From positions 8,239,001 through 8,303,000 of the forward strand of contig NZ_CP080519.1 in the NCBI RefSeq assembly GCF_019468465.1: a DNA stretch of 64,000 bases, written 5' to 3'. The DNA is from Amycolatopsis sp. DSM 110486. Lineage in GTDB: Bacteria; Actinomycetota; Actinomycetes; Mycobacteriales; Pseudonocardiaceae. This document shows, piece by piece, positions 25,043 through 33,855 of this stretch (its first letter is position 1; the number at the start of each line of letters is the position of its first letter). A model generated the notes under the pieces. The model was not told the origin of the DNA, searched no databases, and worked only from the letters and a program-made list of their open reading frames with translations. The position numbers and the translations under genes were made by a program.

Positions 25043-26500
25043 TTCGACCGCGCGAATCCTCACCCGCTCACCGCCGATCTCGGAGAGCCGACGCAGGCCC
25101 TGGAGAAATGCGAACAATCCCTCATTACTCCAGGTTTCGTCACCGATCAGTTCGGTGATCAGGTCTCCGTCGAGCGTCGAGTACTGCCGCAGCCCGGCGG
25201 CCTCCCAGTTCGCTTCGACGTCACCGCCGAACCGCGGCCAGAACTCCTCATCATCGATCACGACCAGGCTGGCGAACTCGTAGTTCCCGCTGACCAGGTT
25301 GAACCCGAACCCAGTGCACTCCATCCGCAACCGGCCGGGCTGGTCGGTCAACCACCGCATCGGCGCCGAGAGCCGGGCCGGGTGCATGGGATCGGCGGCC
25401 CGCTGGATGCCGGTTGTCCGGTCGACGTCGCTCCTGCCGAACAGCTCTTCTTCCAGCTCGCGGCGCAGCGTGGCGCCGATCCGCGCGTCGGTGCGTTGAT
25501 CGGCGAGCGGCCCGTGGAAGCTTTTCGGGATGACGGCCAGCCTGCGAGCCGCGTTCACCACGTGCCGCGAGCGCTCCTGCACCAGCAGGAGGTAGTCCGC
25601 TTCACCGCGGAACGGATCGGCGGGCCGTGCGAACGCCGTCAACGCGAGCACGCCACCAGCGCAAAGCCGTCCCGGAAGGTCGAGCACGGCCTGAAGATCA
25701 GGCAGGTACCGGTCCCGGAGCGGCATCCGACCCGGTTGTACCGCGCGGCTATCGTGTAGCTCCCGTTCGAGAAGATCCATGCTCAGGGCGTACTCGACGA
25801 ATGGCACCACGTGGACGTCGCCGCCGACCATTTCCGGTCGGATCTGCACGTCCGTGAGCCGATACAGCGGCACGTCCGCGATGCGCACGTCGTCGGCCGA
25901 GGCTTCGGCAAGCCGCCGAACCGCCCCGACTTCGTCGATCGGCTCACGTGCCGCACTCTCGTTGGCAGACAAAACAATCCGGTCGTTCTCGGCCGTCAAC
26001 GGGCAAGCAAGGTCCAGCCAGTCCGGTCGGGTCAGGACGCTGGTCGCGACCTCAACCTGTCCGCAGCGCGCGGCATACAGCACATGCCCGGGAACCGAGT
26101 CGCTGTAATAGTTCGCCAAGGCGGCTGCAACACGACTCCGACCGGCCGGCGCGTCGGAATGCGGCTTCACCGACGCGGCGGTTGCCACGCGTCCGCGTGC
26201 AGTGCCGGGAGACCAGCCGGCGTGCCGGTCCAGCCAGCCGAACACAGGCTCAAGCGCCGAGCCAAGCTCCGCCGTCCCGTGCAGCGGATGCAGGTCGATC
26301 AGTTCGCGCAGCTCGTCTGCGGTGCGGCCGAGAACCTTGGCCAGCTTCGGCCACTGGTACGGCAGGGGCGCGTAGTCGCCGGCTTCCCACCGGATGACCG
26401 TCGTGCGGTCGACGCCCATTACCTCGGCAAGGTTCTCCTGAGTCAGCCCGGCCGCCTTACGCGCTGAAACAAGCTCCTCGCGCCGACGAACGCTGACCAC
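25031..26500 (-). CDS. HTH regulator with large C-terminal Nudix-like domain (copy B)
   Basis: A 489-residue protein (start GTG 26500). Its HTH is a classical XRE type unlike copy A (LTQENLAEVMGVDRTTVIRW), but the remaining ~400 residues are clearly homologous: GWLDRHAGWSPGTARGRVAT, MPLRDRYLPDLQAVLDLPGR, LLVQERSRHVVNAARRLAVI, LRRELEEELFGR and MECTGFGFNLVSGNYEFASL. It converges on the copy A-cupin pair and overlaps the cupin 3' end by 12 bases. The two regulators probably sense the same or related ligands through different DNA-binding domains (inference). Partial Nudix-type RE-EE motif as in copy A. Confidence 0.72.
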   Translation of the reverse strand: MVSVRRREELVSARKAAGLTQENLAEVMGVDRTTVIRWEAGDYAPLPYQWPKLAKVLGRTADELRELIDLHPLHGTAELGSALEPVFGWLDRHAGWSPGTARGRVATAASVKPHSDAPAGRSRVAAALANYYSDSVPGHVLYAARCGQVEVATSVLTRPDWLDLACPLTAENDRIVLSANESAAREPIDEVGAVRRLAEASADDVRIADVPLYRLTDVQIRPEMVGGDVHVVPFVEYALSMDLLERELHDSRAVQPGRMPLRDRYLPDLQAVLDLPGRLCAGGVLALTAFARPADPFRGEADYLLLVQERSRHVVNAARRLAVIPKSFHGPLADQRTDARIGATLRRELEEELFGRSDVDRTTGIQRAADPMHPARLSAPMRWLTDQPGRLRMECTGFGFNLVSGNYEFASLVVIDDEEFWPRFGGDVEANWEAAGLRQYSTLDGDLITELIGDETWSNEGLFAFLQGLRRLSEIGGERVRIRAVELGR

Positions 26501-26667
26501 TCGACCACCTCATCCCGGCTGACGTGATCAGAGCGTAGCAGCTGTCATTGCAGGTAAATGCTCCAAGTGCCACATCCCCGCCGCGAAACATCAACGTTTC
26601 CGCTCTGGGCCACGCCCGCCTCTCCGGATTGGATGATTTCGACAGATCCAAAGACCAGGGGGTGGAC

Positions 26668-27108
26668 GTGACCAGCGGCGAACACGGCTCGCGCTTGTAC
26701 GTGACCTGGCACCGTTGCGTGGCAGACAACCTGGACCACGCCGTCACCGACGAGGCTCTGGCCGATGGCATCGCGCGCCACGAAGGCCGCTACCGCACGC
26801 TCTGCGGCCGCGATGTGCTGTTCCACTCCTGCCTGATGCCTCCCGGTCGGCCGTGCGCTACCTGCAAGTCGCTGGTCTGGCTCCGCACGGCCACGCCGTC
26901 GCCCGAACCCGCCTCCCATCGCAAGCCGTCGCGCTGGCGTCGCGTCGTCGGTCGTCTCCAGACTCCGGCTGTCCTGCCGCCGCGTCCGCCTCAACGCGTG
27001 CGGCTCATTTCCGAGCAGGACAGCCGGACCACCACGTCGGCGGGAACGGGCAGTACCCCGAGCGCGCCCGTTCCCGCCGACCACCATCACCGGCGGCCGA
27101 CCCGATGA
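26668..27108 (+). CDS. Small Zn-motif protein of the AICE outer operon
   Basis: About 146 residues; GTG 26668 preferred (G-rich ribosome site), GTG 26662 also possible. The front half shows LYVTWHRCVADNLDHAVTDE, RYRTLCGRDVL and RPCATCKSLVW, a Cys/CxxC arrangement that probably binds zinc. The rest is basic and Pro/Ser-rich (HRKPSRWRRVVGRLQ). It is the first of three genes with ATGA overlaps (27105, 27341). The decayed left-element copy is at 12633-13061. Function unknown. Confidence 0.65.
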   Translation: MTSGEHGSRLYVTWHRCVADNLDHAVTDEALADGIARHEGRYRTLCGRDVLFHSCLMPPGRPCATCKSLVWLRTATPSPEPASHRKPSRWRRVVGRLQTPAVLPPRPPQRVRLISEQDSRTTTSAGTGSTPSAPVPADHHHRRPTR

Positions 27109-27344
27109 CGGTCTTCATAGCGCGCCCGCTGTCCGGCACGGTCGGCGAATCCCGCCGCGTCGTCCACGTCTTCCCGCTCCCAGCAGGGGGTTCGGCGCCT
27201 GAACGGCTGACCGCGTATTGCGGCGCGATGTTCGGCCGGAGCGAGCTTGAGTTGTTGGAACGTCCGGTCGGGATGCCGTGCGTGACCTGCCTCCGCCTCG
27301 CGCCCACCCCGGGCGACGCCGACCGGGAGGCGATCGAGCGATGA
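27105..27344 (+). CDS. Small conserved AICE protein (homologue of 12394-12636)
   Basis: A 79-residue protein from ATG 27105: MTVFIARPLSGTVGESRRVV, RLTAYCGAMFGRSELELLER, RPVGMPCVTCLRLAP. A single Cys and a CxxC in the same places as in the left copy support conserved function, possibly zinc binding. It is coupled to both neighbours by four-base overlaps. Confidence 0.75.
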   Translation: MTVFIARPLSGTVGESRRVVHVFPLPAGGSAPERLTAYCGAMFGRSELELLERPVGMPCVTCLRLAPTPGDADREAIER

Positions 27345-27739
27345 CGCCGAGCCCGCCGATCGAGCCGGCGTTTCAACGTGAGCTGGACCCGCTGCTGCTC
27401 CTGCCGGTGCGGCTGTTCGTACTGTGCCAGCTGGCGGACATGCGCTGGCGCAGGGCTGTGGTGGTCGGGAACGCTCTGGGCGTGGGCGGGCGGAGTCTCG
27501 CGTCCCACCTGATGACCCTGCGCGCCGCCGGATACGTGGAGACCCGGTTCGAGAGAGGTAGCCTGGTGCTCCGTTTGATACCGCTCGGACTCGACCGGCT
27601 GGCCGAGCACGTGACGGCGCTGCGGGCTGTCGCGAGCACAGCCGCCGAACTCGTCACTGCGCGGCGCGCTCCGCCCATCCGGTGTGCTGTGACGGGTGTG
27701 GCCCGATGCGCTAAACCGTCTGAAGACGGCTGCTCGTGA
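27341..27739 (+). CDS. Winged-helix transcriptional regulator (right AICE)
   Basis: A 132-residue protein from ATG 27341. IEPAFQRELDPLLLLPVRLF and VLCQLADMRWRRAVVVGNAL start a winged helix; SLASHLMTLRAAGYVETRFE is the recognition helix and wing, and PLGLDRLAEHVTALRAV the dimerisation helix, as in ArsR/DUF-type transcriptional regulators of the 'winged helix DNA-binding domain' group. The intact gene reveals the frameshift in the left copy (12052-12397). It is followed directly by TGTGACGG repeats that could be its own operators. Confidence 0.75.
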   Translation: MTPSPPIEPAFQRELDPLLLLPVRLFVLCQLADMRWRRAVVVGNALGVGGRSLASHLMTLRAAGYVETRFERGSLVLRLIPLGLDRLAEHVTALRAVASTAAELVTARRAPPIRCAVTGVARCAKPSEDGCS

Positions 27740-27845
27740 CGGTTGTGACGGGACTCCCGTCGAGCTGTCACAGCCGTCACGCAGGCGTTGTCGCAGGTCA
27801 ACCCGCGTTTGTCGCTGTCACAGGCCGTGTGACGGCCGTGACGGC
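27734..27845. repeat. TGTGACGG/CCGTCACA repeat cluster at the outer end of the right element
   Basis: GTGACGG (27736) and TGTGACGGG (27744) lie in direct orientation; CTGTCACAGCCGTCAC (27765-27780) is inverted; GCTGTCACAG (27814) and TGTGACGGCCGTGACGGC (27828-27845) follow. About seven half-sites of the same motif occur in 110 bases, and the left element has a matching cluster at 11902-11988. Candidate TraB recognition locus (clt), iteron origin or operator array. The rest of the gap to 28015 holds nothing recognisable. Confidence 0.55.
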
Positions 27846-28015
27846 AACTCGGACTGCGATAGCCGAGATCGCCCGGGACGGGAGACCGTCAGTACGGCCC
27901 GGTGACGGGCGCTGAGTCTTGGCTGTTCCGGCGTCGCACCCCTCGCGACCATCCGAGCGGAACGGCCGAGTCGGCCCGGCCGGCGCAAGTTGACTGCGCC
28001 GGCCGGATACCGGCT

Positions 28016-28780
28016 TTACCGGGCTACGGCGAGGCCGTCGTGGGTGAGGTTGAGCGCGTCGATCAGGTTGGTACGGCTGCCCGTGCACATGTTGGCTTCC
28101 AGCTCACCGTCGTTCGTGTCGCTGGTGAAAGCCAGGACCCGGCCCGTGGGGGCCAGGTCGTACACGGTCAACGGGGTGCTGCGGACTCGGTCGCCGTCCC
28201 CGTCGCGGATCGCGGCGTAGAGCTTGTGCACTGCTACGCGCTCGGCGCGCATCAGGTGCCGCATCACATCGGCCACTCCGGACAGCTCCGACATCGGATC
28301 AGCATCCGTGCCTTCGAGATAGGCAGTCGGCACCCTCAGCTGCTGGATGCGGGCGGGCGCGAAGCCCGGCAAGGTGTCCACCAGGCTGGCCGCTACGTGG
28401 CGGGGCCCGATCGGGTCGAGCTGGATCGACCGGTTGTCGGTGATCAGCCGCACCGCGTCCGGGCCGGCCGCGGCCACGAAGACGGCGCCGTTGTCATCCG
28501 GGTGGCTTCCGAACGCGGTCCACGAGTAGAACTCCCGCTCGGGCCCGGCCAATAGGCTGAGCGTCGCGCGGAACTCCGGGGTGAGCCGACCGTCATCTGT
28601 GGCCAGGCGCAGCGCGGTGAACCGGGACAGCGAGCGCCTGGTGAGTTCCTTGGCGAACTCAGCTGTCGAGTAACTGTCGTCCGGGTCGACCACAGCCGGG
28701 AGTTCGCCCAGCTCGGCCAGATTCCACGCGACGAAGAACGCCGATCGCGGCATCCGGACCGGCTTGTCGATGATCGTCAT
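28016..28780 (-). CDS. ESX secretion-associated protein EspG family
   Basis: A 254-residue protein starting MTIIDKPVRMPRSAFFVAWN. It has the EspG layout: N-terminal strand-helix (FVAWNLAELGELPAVVD), LLAGPEREFYSWTAFG, a central beta-sheet and the C-terminal GELEANMCTGSRTNLIDALN segment. EspG chaperones bind the helical tip of cognate PE-PPE heterodimers and keep them soluble for type VII secretion. The PPE-like gene ending at 28790 is directly upstream, so the partner is probably that protein. It is the last gene of a four-gene minus-strand operon. Confidence 0.82.
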   Translation of the reverse strand: MTIIDKPVRMPRSAFFVAWNLAELGELPAVVDPDDSYSTAEFAKELTRRSLSRFTALRLATDDGRLTPEFRATLSLLAGPEREFYSWTAFGSHPDDNGAVFVAAAGPDAVRLITDNRSIQLDPIGPRHVAASLVDTLPGFAPARIQQLRVPTAYLEGTDADPMSELSGVADVMRHLMRAERVAVHKLYAAIRDGDGDRVRSTPLTVYDLAPTGRVLAFTSDTNDGELEANMCTGSRTNLIDALNLTHDGLAVAR

Positions 28781-28789
28781 CGTCGTGTC

Positions 28790-30160
28790 TCAGCCGCCGA
28801 TCGTCGGCGGGGTCGGCGGGAGCCCGGACCACGGGTCACGCAGCCGGCCGTCCTCGTCGTCGACGATGTCAAACGCGGAGTCGTCCTCCAGCACGTACTT
28901 GCGCTGATGCTCCTTGTCCTCCTCACCTTTGCCGCCCTTACCGGCACCACCCATGCCGCCCATCCCTGACGAACCCCGAGCACCAGCGGCGCCGCGCGCG
29001 CCCACACCGGCTCCTCCACGCCCCATCGATTCCTCCGCACCAGCACCGGCGCCGGAACCGGCGCCCAGCCGGCCGGCCGAGCCGCCCGCTCGGCCACCAC
29101 CGCTCACGCCGCCCGATTCACCACCGAAACCGCCACCACCAAACCCGCTGGTCGGGCCGAACCCACTGACGCCACCCGGCGACCACGAGTTGCCGCCGCT
29201 GCTACCGCCGCCGGGCGGCAGCGACGACGGGGGAGCCCAGCTCGGCCCGCCGGTCGGATTCGTGGATGGCGGAGTCCACCCCGAGGTCGCCGTCCCGTCG
29301 CCCGGCCCGCTGCCGGGCTGGAAACCAACGGGCGTGGTCGCGCTAGGCCCGTTGGTTGCAGGGACCGTCGGACCCTGTCCCTGCGTGAACGTCGGCGACG
29401 AGCCACCGGTCGAGGGCTGGTAGCCAGCAGAGCTGCCCGGGCCGCTGGCGGTCGTGTCGTGGGAGTTCGGCCCAGACCGCTGGCCGGGGACAGGGTGCCC
29501 GGAGCCGATCGTGACGTTCCCGCCGCCGAAGTCCGCCAGCTGCCCGTAATCGCTCTTCAGCCCCTGACCGGCGGTCTGCGCGTGGGCCGCGTACCCCTGG
29601 TATTTCTGGAGGTTCTGTTGACTGACGTTGTTGTAGTCCTGGATCTGCTTCTCCGTGTCGGTTTGCCACCAGGCTGCCTCGTCGAAGAAGTTCTTGTGCG
29701 GCGGATTCGCCGGCATCGGCTGCAATGAGGACTTCAGCTCGTCGAACCCATGCGCCAGGTCGCTGACGTTCCGTGAGTTGGACGTGAACGTCTCGGAAGC
29801 CGATTGGGATACGTCCGCAAGCGGTCTGATCCGAGCCTGCGCCGCATCCGCTCCGCCGCCGGTCCACACCGACTCCAGATTCGAACTCAGCTGCTGCACG
29901 CGACCGCTCATTTCCGCGTGCTGCTGCGCCAATTGCGACGCCTGCGCGCTGCCATCGTGCCACTCCGGAGCACCTTTACTCGCCATGACCATCTGCACCA
30001 AATTAGAAGCCGGAACGGTCTGTTCGCCGAGATTCCCGTGGTACAGGTCGCCGAACCAGTTGCCCACATCGCTGAGCCGGTCACCAGCCCAGTCAGCTGC
30101 GTCTTCAAGGCCGTGCCCGACCGCCTTGGCGGTGTCACCTACCCAACCGAAGAACCCCAT
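28790..30160 (-). CDS. PPE/WXG-like type VII-associated protein with Gly/Pro-rich tail
   Basis: A 456-residue protein from ATG 30160, sharing a base with the upstream TAA (TAATG). Residues ~1-45 are amphipathic helices (MGFFGWVGDTAKAVGHGLED); ~60-200 form the long helical hairpin with a WXG turn (NLESVWTGGGADAAQARIRP). From ~225 onward the protein is a low-complexity Gly/Ser/Pro tail (SSLPPGGGSSGGNSWSPGG), then an acidic C-terminus (YVLEDDSAFDIVDDEDGRL). This is the common actinomycete PPE-domain organisation, an ESX substrate. EspG lies immediately downstream. Confidence 0.8.
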   Translation of the reverse strand: MGFFGWVGDTAKAVGHGLEDAADWAGDRLSDVGNWFGDLYHGNLGEQTVPASNLVQMVMASKGAPEWHDGSAQASQLAQQHAEMSGRVQQLSSNLESVWTGGGADAAQARIRPLADVSQSASETFTSNSRNVSDLAHGFDELKSSLQPMPANPPHKNFFDEAAWWQTDTEKQIQDYNNVSQQNLQKYQGYAAHAQTAGQGLKSDYGQLADFGGGNVTIGSGHPVPGQRSGPNSHDTTASGPGSSAGYQPSTGGSSPTFTQGQGPTVPATNGPSATTPVGFQPGSGPGDGTATSGWTPPSTNPTGGPSWAPPSSLPPGGGSSGGNSWSPGGVSGFGPTSGFGGGGFGGESGGVSGGGRAGGSAGRLGAGSGAGAGAEESMGRGGAGVGARGAAGARGSSGMGGMGGAGKGGKGEEDKEHQRKYVLEDDSAFDIVDDEDGRLRDPWSGLPPTPPTIGG

Positions 30161-30792
30161 TACGAACCGGCCTTCTGCCTCAGGTTCGTCATCACCATGT
30201 CGGCGACCTGCTCGGCCGCCTGACACGGGTTGAGCTTGCCCTTTTTCGCGGGGCCAAGGCCGACCGACACGTCAATCGTTCGCTGATCGTTGATGCCGAT
30301 CGTGACCTGGCAGAACTCGTCGGGTGCGCCGCCGTTCGTCACGTGCGCGACCGCGGGAAAACCCTGCACCTGAGTCGGCTGCCAAACCACAGCCTTCGGC
30401 TTAGTGTTCTGATACCAGCTGCTCAAGCCATCATTCGTGGCGGTGTCGTACGCGACATCGACGGACGAACCCTTTTCACTGTTCGTCCAGGTGCAACTCG
30501 GCCCGAGGCCGGCCGTCGTCGTGGGCGAGCCCGCCACGACCTTGCCGAGAACGTCGGTCAGCTGACTCGACGTCAGACCTTCCTGGCATGGCTGGGCACC
30601 CAGAAGCGACGACTGCAACGGGTTCGAGACCTTCGGTGCACCGGCATACGGCAGCGACACATTCTGCGCAGAATCAGTGGGTGCACTCGCCGAGGGACTT
30701 GTGTTCGGATTCGGAGATCCCGAGCTGCAACCGGCCAACACCACCGCAACAACGACGGAACCGCAGGTCACGACGAAGTTCCGCGAAATCAT
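30160..30792 (-). CDS. DUF3558 lipoprotein
   Basis: A 210-residue protein with a signal peptide and lipobox (SVVVAVVLAGCSSGS, Cys at ~22), a Ser/Pro/Ala-rich tether and a DUF3558-type domain (PCQEGLTSSQLTDVLGKVV, LGPSCTWTN, PCQAAEQVADMVMTNL). DUF3558 lipoproteins sit on the outer face of the membrane and often neighbour ESX genes in Pseudonocardiaceae. Starts and stops overlap those of both neighbours, so it is part of the same operon. Confidence 0.88.
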   Translation of the reverse strand: MISRNFVVTCGSVVVAVVLAGCSSGSPNPNTSPSASAPTDSAQNVSLPYAGAPKVSNPLQSSLLGAQPCQEGLTSSQLTDVLGKVVAGSPTTTAGLGPSCTWTNSEKGSSVDVAYDTATNDGLSSWYQNTKPKAVVWQPTQVQGFPAVAHVTNGGAPDEFCQVTIGINDQRTIDVSVGLGPAKKGKLNPCQAAEQVADMVMTNLRQKAGS

Positions 30793-31274
30793 CCGATCAT
30801 CCCTCCGCCGCTGTTTGCGGCCTTGTTCACGTCTGTGGTGGCATTGCTATCAGAGTCCTGCGTGATGCCCAGAGCCTTCTCCAACCGGCTGATCAGCTCT
30901 CCGACGTAGTCGTGCTCACGCTGAACGTGTCCGAGACCGTATCCGAACGCGCCGACCTGTCCGCCTGATCCGGTCAGGAGGTTGTTGTAGCCGTTGCTCG
31001 CCGGGTCGGCTGCAGGCGGACTCAAGTGCGTCAACCGCTCCGCGACCGGGATCATCTTCGCGAGATCGTCGCGAATGCCCTGCGCGTCTTTGAGCATGGC
31101 AGTCGCCTCATCGCGACTGAGAGTGAACCCCTGACCGCTCGACACCGCGGCCCCGCCGGCGCCAGCTCCACCGCCCACCGCGGACCCTGCGGCGGTCGCT
31201 GCGCCGAAAGCATCGGTGATATTGAAGTCCAGCCCTGCTAGCCAGCTGCCTGCCGCAGGCGCCTGCTGCGCCAT
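30789..31274 (-). CDS. Small helical ESX-associated protein (first gene of the cluster)
   Basis: A 161-residue protein from ATG 31274 (MAQQAPAAGSWLAGLDFNIT). A Gly/Ala-rich N-terminal region is followed by helices SRDEATAMLKDAQGIRDDLA and HDYVGELISRLEKALGI; no signal peptide. Its stop overlaps the lipoprotein start by ATGA. Position and helical nature suggest an Esx/PE-like partner or substrate, but no WXG motif is visible, so the role is open. Confidence 0.65.
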   Translation of the reverse strand: MAQQAPAAGSWLAGLDFNITDAFGAATAAGSAVGGGAGAGGAAVSSGQGFTLSRDEATAMLKDAQGIRDDLAKMIPVAERLTHLSPPAADPASNGYNNLLTGSGGQVGAFGYGLGHVQREHDYVGELISRLEKALGITQDSDSNATTDVNKAANSGGGMIG

Positions 31275-31599
31275 GGTGGTGCACCCCTCGTTTGACACAC
31301 GTCAGCCACACGTCGGAGCCCGCCCATCCGATGGCAGCTCCGTCTGTCACAGTAACTGATCACTCACGGCGGGGTGGTCAACTGTGCAACACGTGCTGGC
31401 CGCCGGTCCCAGCCCGGGCCTTACAGGCTGCGACCGAGTCAGGCCCGGCGCGTCGGGGCCTGGTCGCACGCACGACCAGGCCGCACGGCCCAAAGCACTC
31501 CTGATGAGAGGCTTTCACTGGACTACACCCAAATGGCCGCGTTGTTACCCGTGCGCGCGGTGTTGCACGGTAAGTGGTCGACTGATGTCCGTGAGTAGC
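31275..31599. other. Gene-free stretch upstream of the ESX-associated operon
   Basis: About 325 bases with no recognised gene; it should contain the operon promoter. The right part borders a decayed insertion sequence and may hold its end, but no clean inverted repeat was found. Confidence 0.4.
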
Positions 31600-32100
31600 C
31601 ATCGGGGAGGCGTCGGAGGCCAACCTTGGTGCGCTTTACGCGGTCGCCCGTGACCGTGGCAGGCGAGGTGGATCTTGGTGGTGTCTCCGCCCCGGGACCG
31701 GCCGAGAGCATGATCATCTGGCTCGCTGTGTCCGGCGCACGGCCTGGCCTCCCCCTGTGTGAGGCGCGGCGGGCGACGGCAGCGTGCCGGTACACCCGCA
31801 CGATGCTGGAGTCGACCGAGACCTCCCGGTCGAGCTCGTCGATCGCATCGGCGATCACTCGCACCTGCGTCACCAGCATCGTGAGAGTCCCGGTGCGCAA
31901 CCAGCGCCAGAACCGGTTGTACACGGTCTTCCACGGCCCATACCGCTCCGGCAGGTCCCGCCACGCGACACCGGTCTTGGCCTTGAATACATCCCGTTGA
32001 GCACCCGACGGTCATCAACCCGCGGACGCCCCTTCGGGCCCGACACGGGAAGCGGCGGCGCGAGGGCCATGGACCTGCCGAGGAACTTCGAGCTTGGGAT
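31600..32100 (-). pseudogene. Decayed IS5-family transposase (IS4811-like)
   Basis: Pieces in shifted minus-strand frames read GPKGRPRVDDRRVLNGM, then (after a lost base) the WRDLPERYGPWKTVYNRFWR core, then TMLVTQVRVIADAIDELDRE and EVSVDSSIVRVYRHAA (first catalytic Asp), and HALGRSRGGDTTKIHLACHG. The downstream catalytic half is missing. At least two frameshifts make it inactive. It separates the ESX cluster from the restriction operon. Confidence 0.8.
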
Positions 32101-32244
32101 CGCCGCGTGCCGGCGGCCACGGACTGGGTCGTGTCACCCGAAGCACGTCGACAGGTAACGATGAGCTTCACGTTGGCATGTTTGCAAGTGCTTTCGGCCA
32201 TCGGCGACGCGAGATGTCGGCGCGCTCTGGTAAGACTTCACCTT

Positions 32245-33855
32245 GTGACGACAGAGCCAGCCTGGACCATCACTGCTGAGGACCGCAAGAAGGAGCGGGA
32301 GCGAGCCGAACTTCACCGGGTGATCTGGAAGATCGCCAACGACCTGCGTGGAAGTGTGGACGGCTGGGACTTCAAGACGTATGTGCTGGGGATGCTGTTC
32401 TACCGATTCATCTCCGAGAACCTGACGGCCTACCTCAACGAGGCTGAGCGCAGTGCAGGCAACGAGGGCTTCGACTACCGCTACCTGTCCAACGCCGACG
32501 CCGAGCTCGGGCGCGAGGAGACGGCCAAGGAGAAGGGCTTCTTCATCCTGCCGCAGGACCTCTTCGCGAACGTGCGTGAGCGGGCCAGTAAGGACGAGAA
32601 CCTCAACGAGACTCTGACACGGGTGTTCACCAACATCGAAGCCAGCGCCATCGGCACCGCTTCCGAGGACGACATCAAGGGCCTTTTCGCCGACCTAGAC
32701 GTCAACAGCGGCAAGCTCGGCCCCACCGTCGCGAAGCGCAACGAGAAGCTGGTCAAGCTCCTCGACGCGATCGGGTCGCTGAACTTCGGCAACGGCGAGT
32801 TCAACGAGAACACCATCGACCTATTCGGCGACGCGTATGAGTACCTGATGCAGATGTACGCGTCCTCGGCCGGCAAGTCTGGCGGGGAATACTACACACC
32901 GCAGGAGGTCTCCGAGCTGCTCGCTAGGATCACCGTGGTCGGCAAGACCGAGGTGAACAAGGTCTACGACCCCGCCTGCGGCTCGGGTTCGCTGCTGCTG
33001 AAGTTCAAGAAGGTGCTGCCCAATGGGGTCCGGCAGGGCTACTTCGGTCAGGAGATCAACCTGACCACCTACAACCTGTGCCGGATCAACATGTTCCTGC
33101 ACGACATCCCGTACGAGAAGTTCGACATCGCGCATGGCGACACGCTGATCGACCCGTACCACTGGGACGACGAGCCGTTCGAAGCGATCGTCTCCAACCC
33201 GCCCTACTCCACCCGCTGGGAAGGCGACTCGAACCCGCTGCTGATCAACGACGAGCGGTACGCCCCCGCCGGTGTACTGGCGCCGAAATCGAAGGCTGAC
33301 CTGGCGTTCACGATGCACATGCTGTCGTGGCTGGCAGTCAACGGCACCGCCGCGATCGTCGAGTTCCCCGGGGTGCTCTACCGCGGGGGCGCGGAGCAGA
33401 AGATCCGCAAGTACCTCATTGACAACAACTACGTCGACACCGTCATCCAGCTCCCACCGGACCTCTTCTTCGGGGTGACGATCGCGACCTGCATCATCGT
33501 GCTGAAGAAGTCGAAGACCGACAACCAGGTACTCTTCATTGACGCCTCAGCCGAGTTCACGCGCCAGGGCAACAAGAACAAGCTCACCGCCGACCACCAG
33601 ATCAAGATCCTGGAGGCATTCACCCGCCGCGAGGCCGTCGCTTACTTCGCGACCTTGGTCAACTATGAGACCATCCGCGACAACAGTTACAACATCGCCG
33701 TCAGCTCCTACGTCGAGGCCGAGGACACCCGCGAAGCGATCGACATCAAGGTGTTGAACGCCGAGATCGTCCAGATCGTTGCCCGGCAGGCCGAGCTGCG
33801 CACTCAGATCGACGCCGTTGTCGCCGACCTCGAATCCGACGATGCGACTGTCTGA
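32245..33855 (+). CDS. hsdM: Type I restriction-modification methyltransferase subunit HsdM
   Basis: A 536-residue protein from GTG 32245 (VTTEPAWTITAEDRKKERER). It has the N-terminal helical HsdM domain (WDFKTYVLGMLFYRFISENL), the SAM-binding motif I DPACGSGSLLLKF (~residue 244) and the N6-adenine motif IV SNPPYSTRW (~317). GGEYYTPQEVSELLARI is the characteristic HsdM lead-in. It methylates adenine in both strands of a bipartite target as M2S1 with HsdS, and with two HsdR it forms the restriction complex. The length is normal for an EcoR124-type (type IC) HsdM. The next gene starts inside its 3' end. Confidence 0.95.
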   Translation: MTTEPAWTITAEDRKKERERAELHRVIWKIANDLRGSVDGWDFKTYVLGMLFYRFISENLTAYLNEAERSAGNEGFDYRYLSNADAELGREETAKEKGFFILPQDLFANVRERASKDENLNETLTRVFTNIEASAIGTASEDDIKGLFADLDVNSGKLGPTVAKRNEKLVKLLDAIGSLNFGNGEFNENTIDLFGDAYEYLMQMYASSAGKSGGEYYTPQEVSELLARITVVGKTEVNKVYDPACGSGSLLLKFKKVLPNGVRQGYFGQEINLTTYNLCRINMFLHDIPYEKFDIAHGDTLIDPYHWDDEPFEAIVSNPPYSTRWEGDSNPLLINDERYAPAGVLAPKSKADLAFTMHMLSWLAVNGTAAIVEFPGVLYRGGAEQKIRKYLIDNNYVDTVIQLPPDLFFGVTIATCIIVLKKSKTDNQVLFIDASAEFTRQGNKNKLTADHQIKILEAFTRREAVAYFATLVNYETIRDNSYNIAVSSYVEAEDTREAIDIKVLNAEIVQIVARQAELRTQIDAVVADLESDDATV

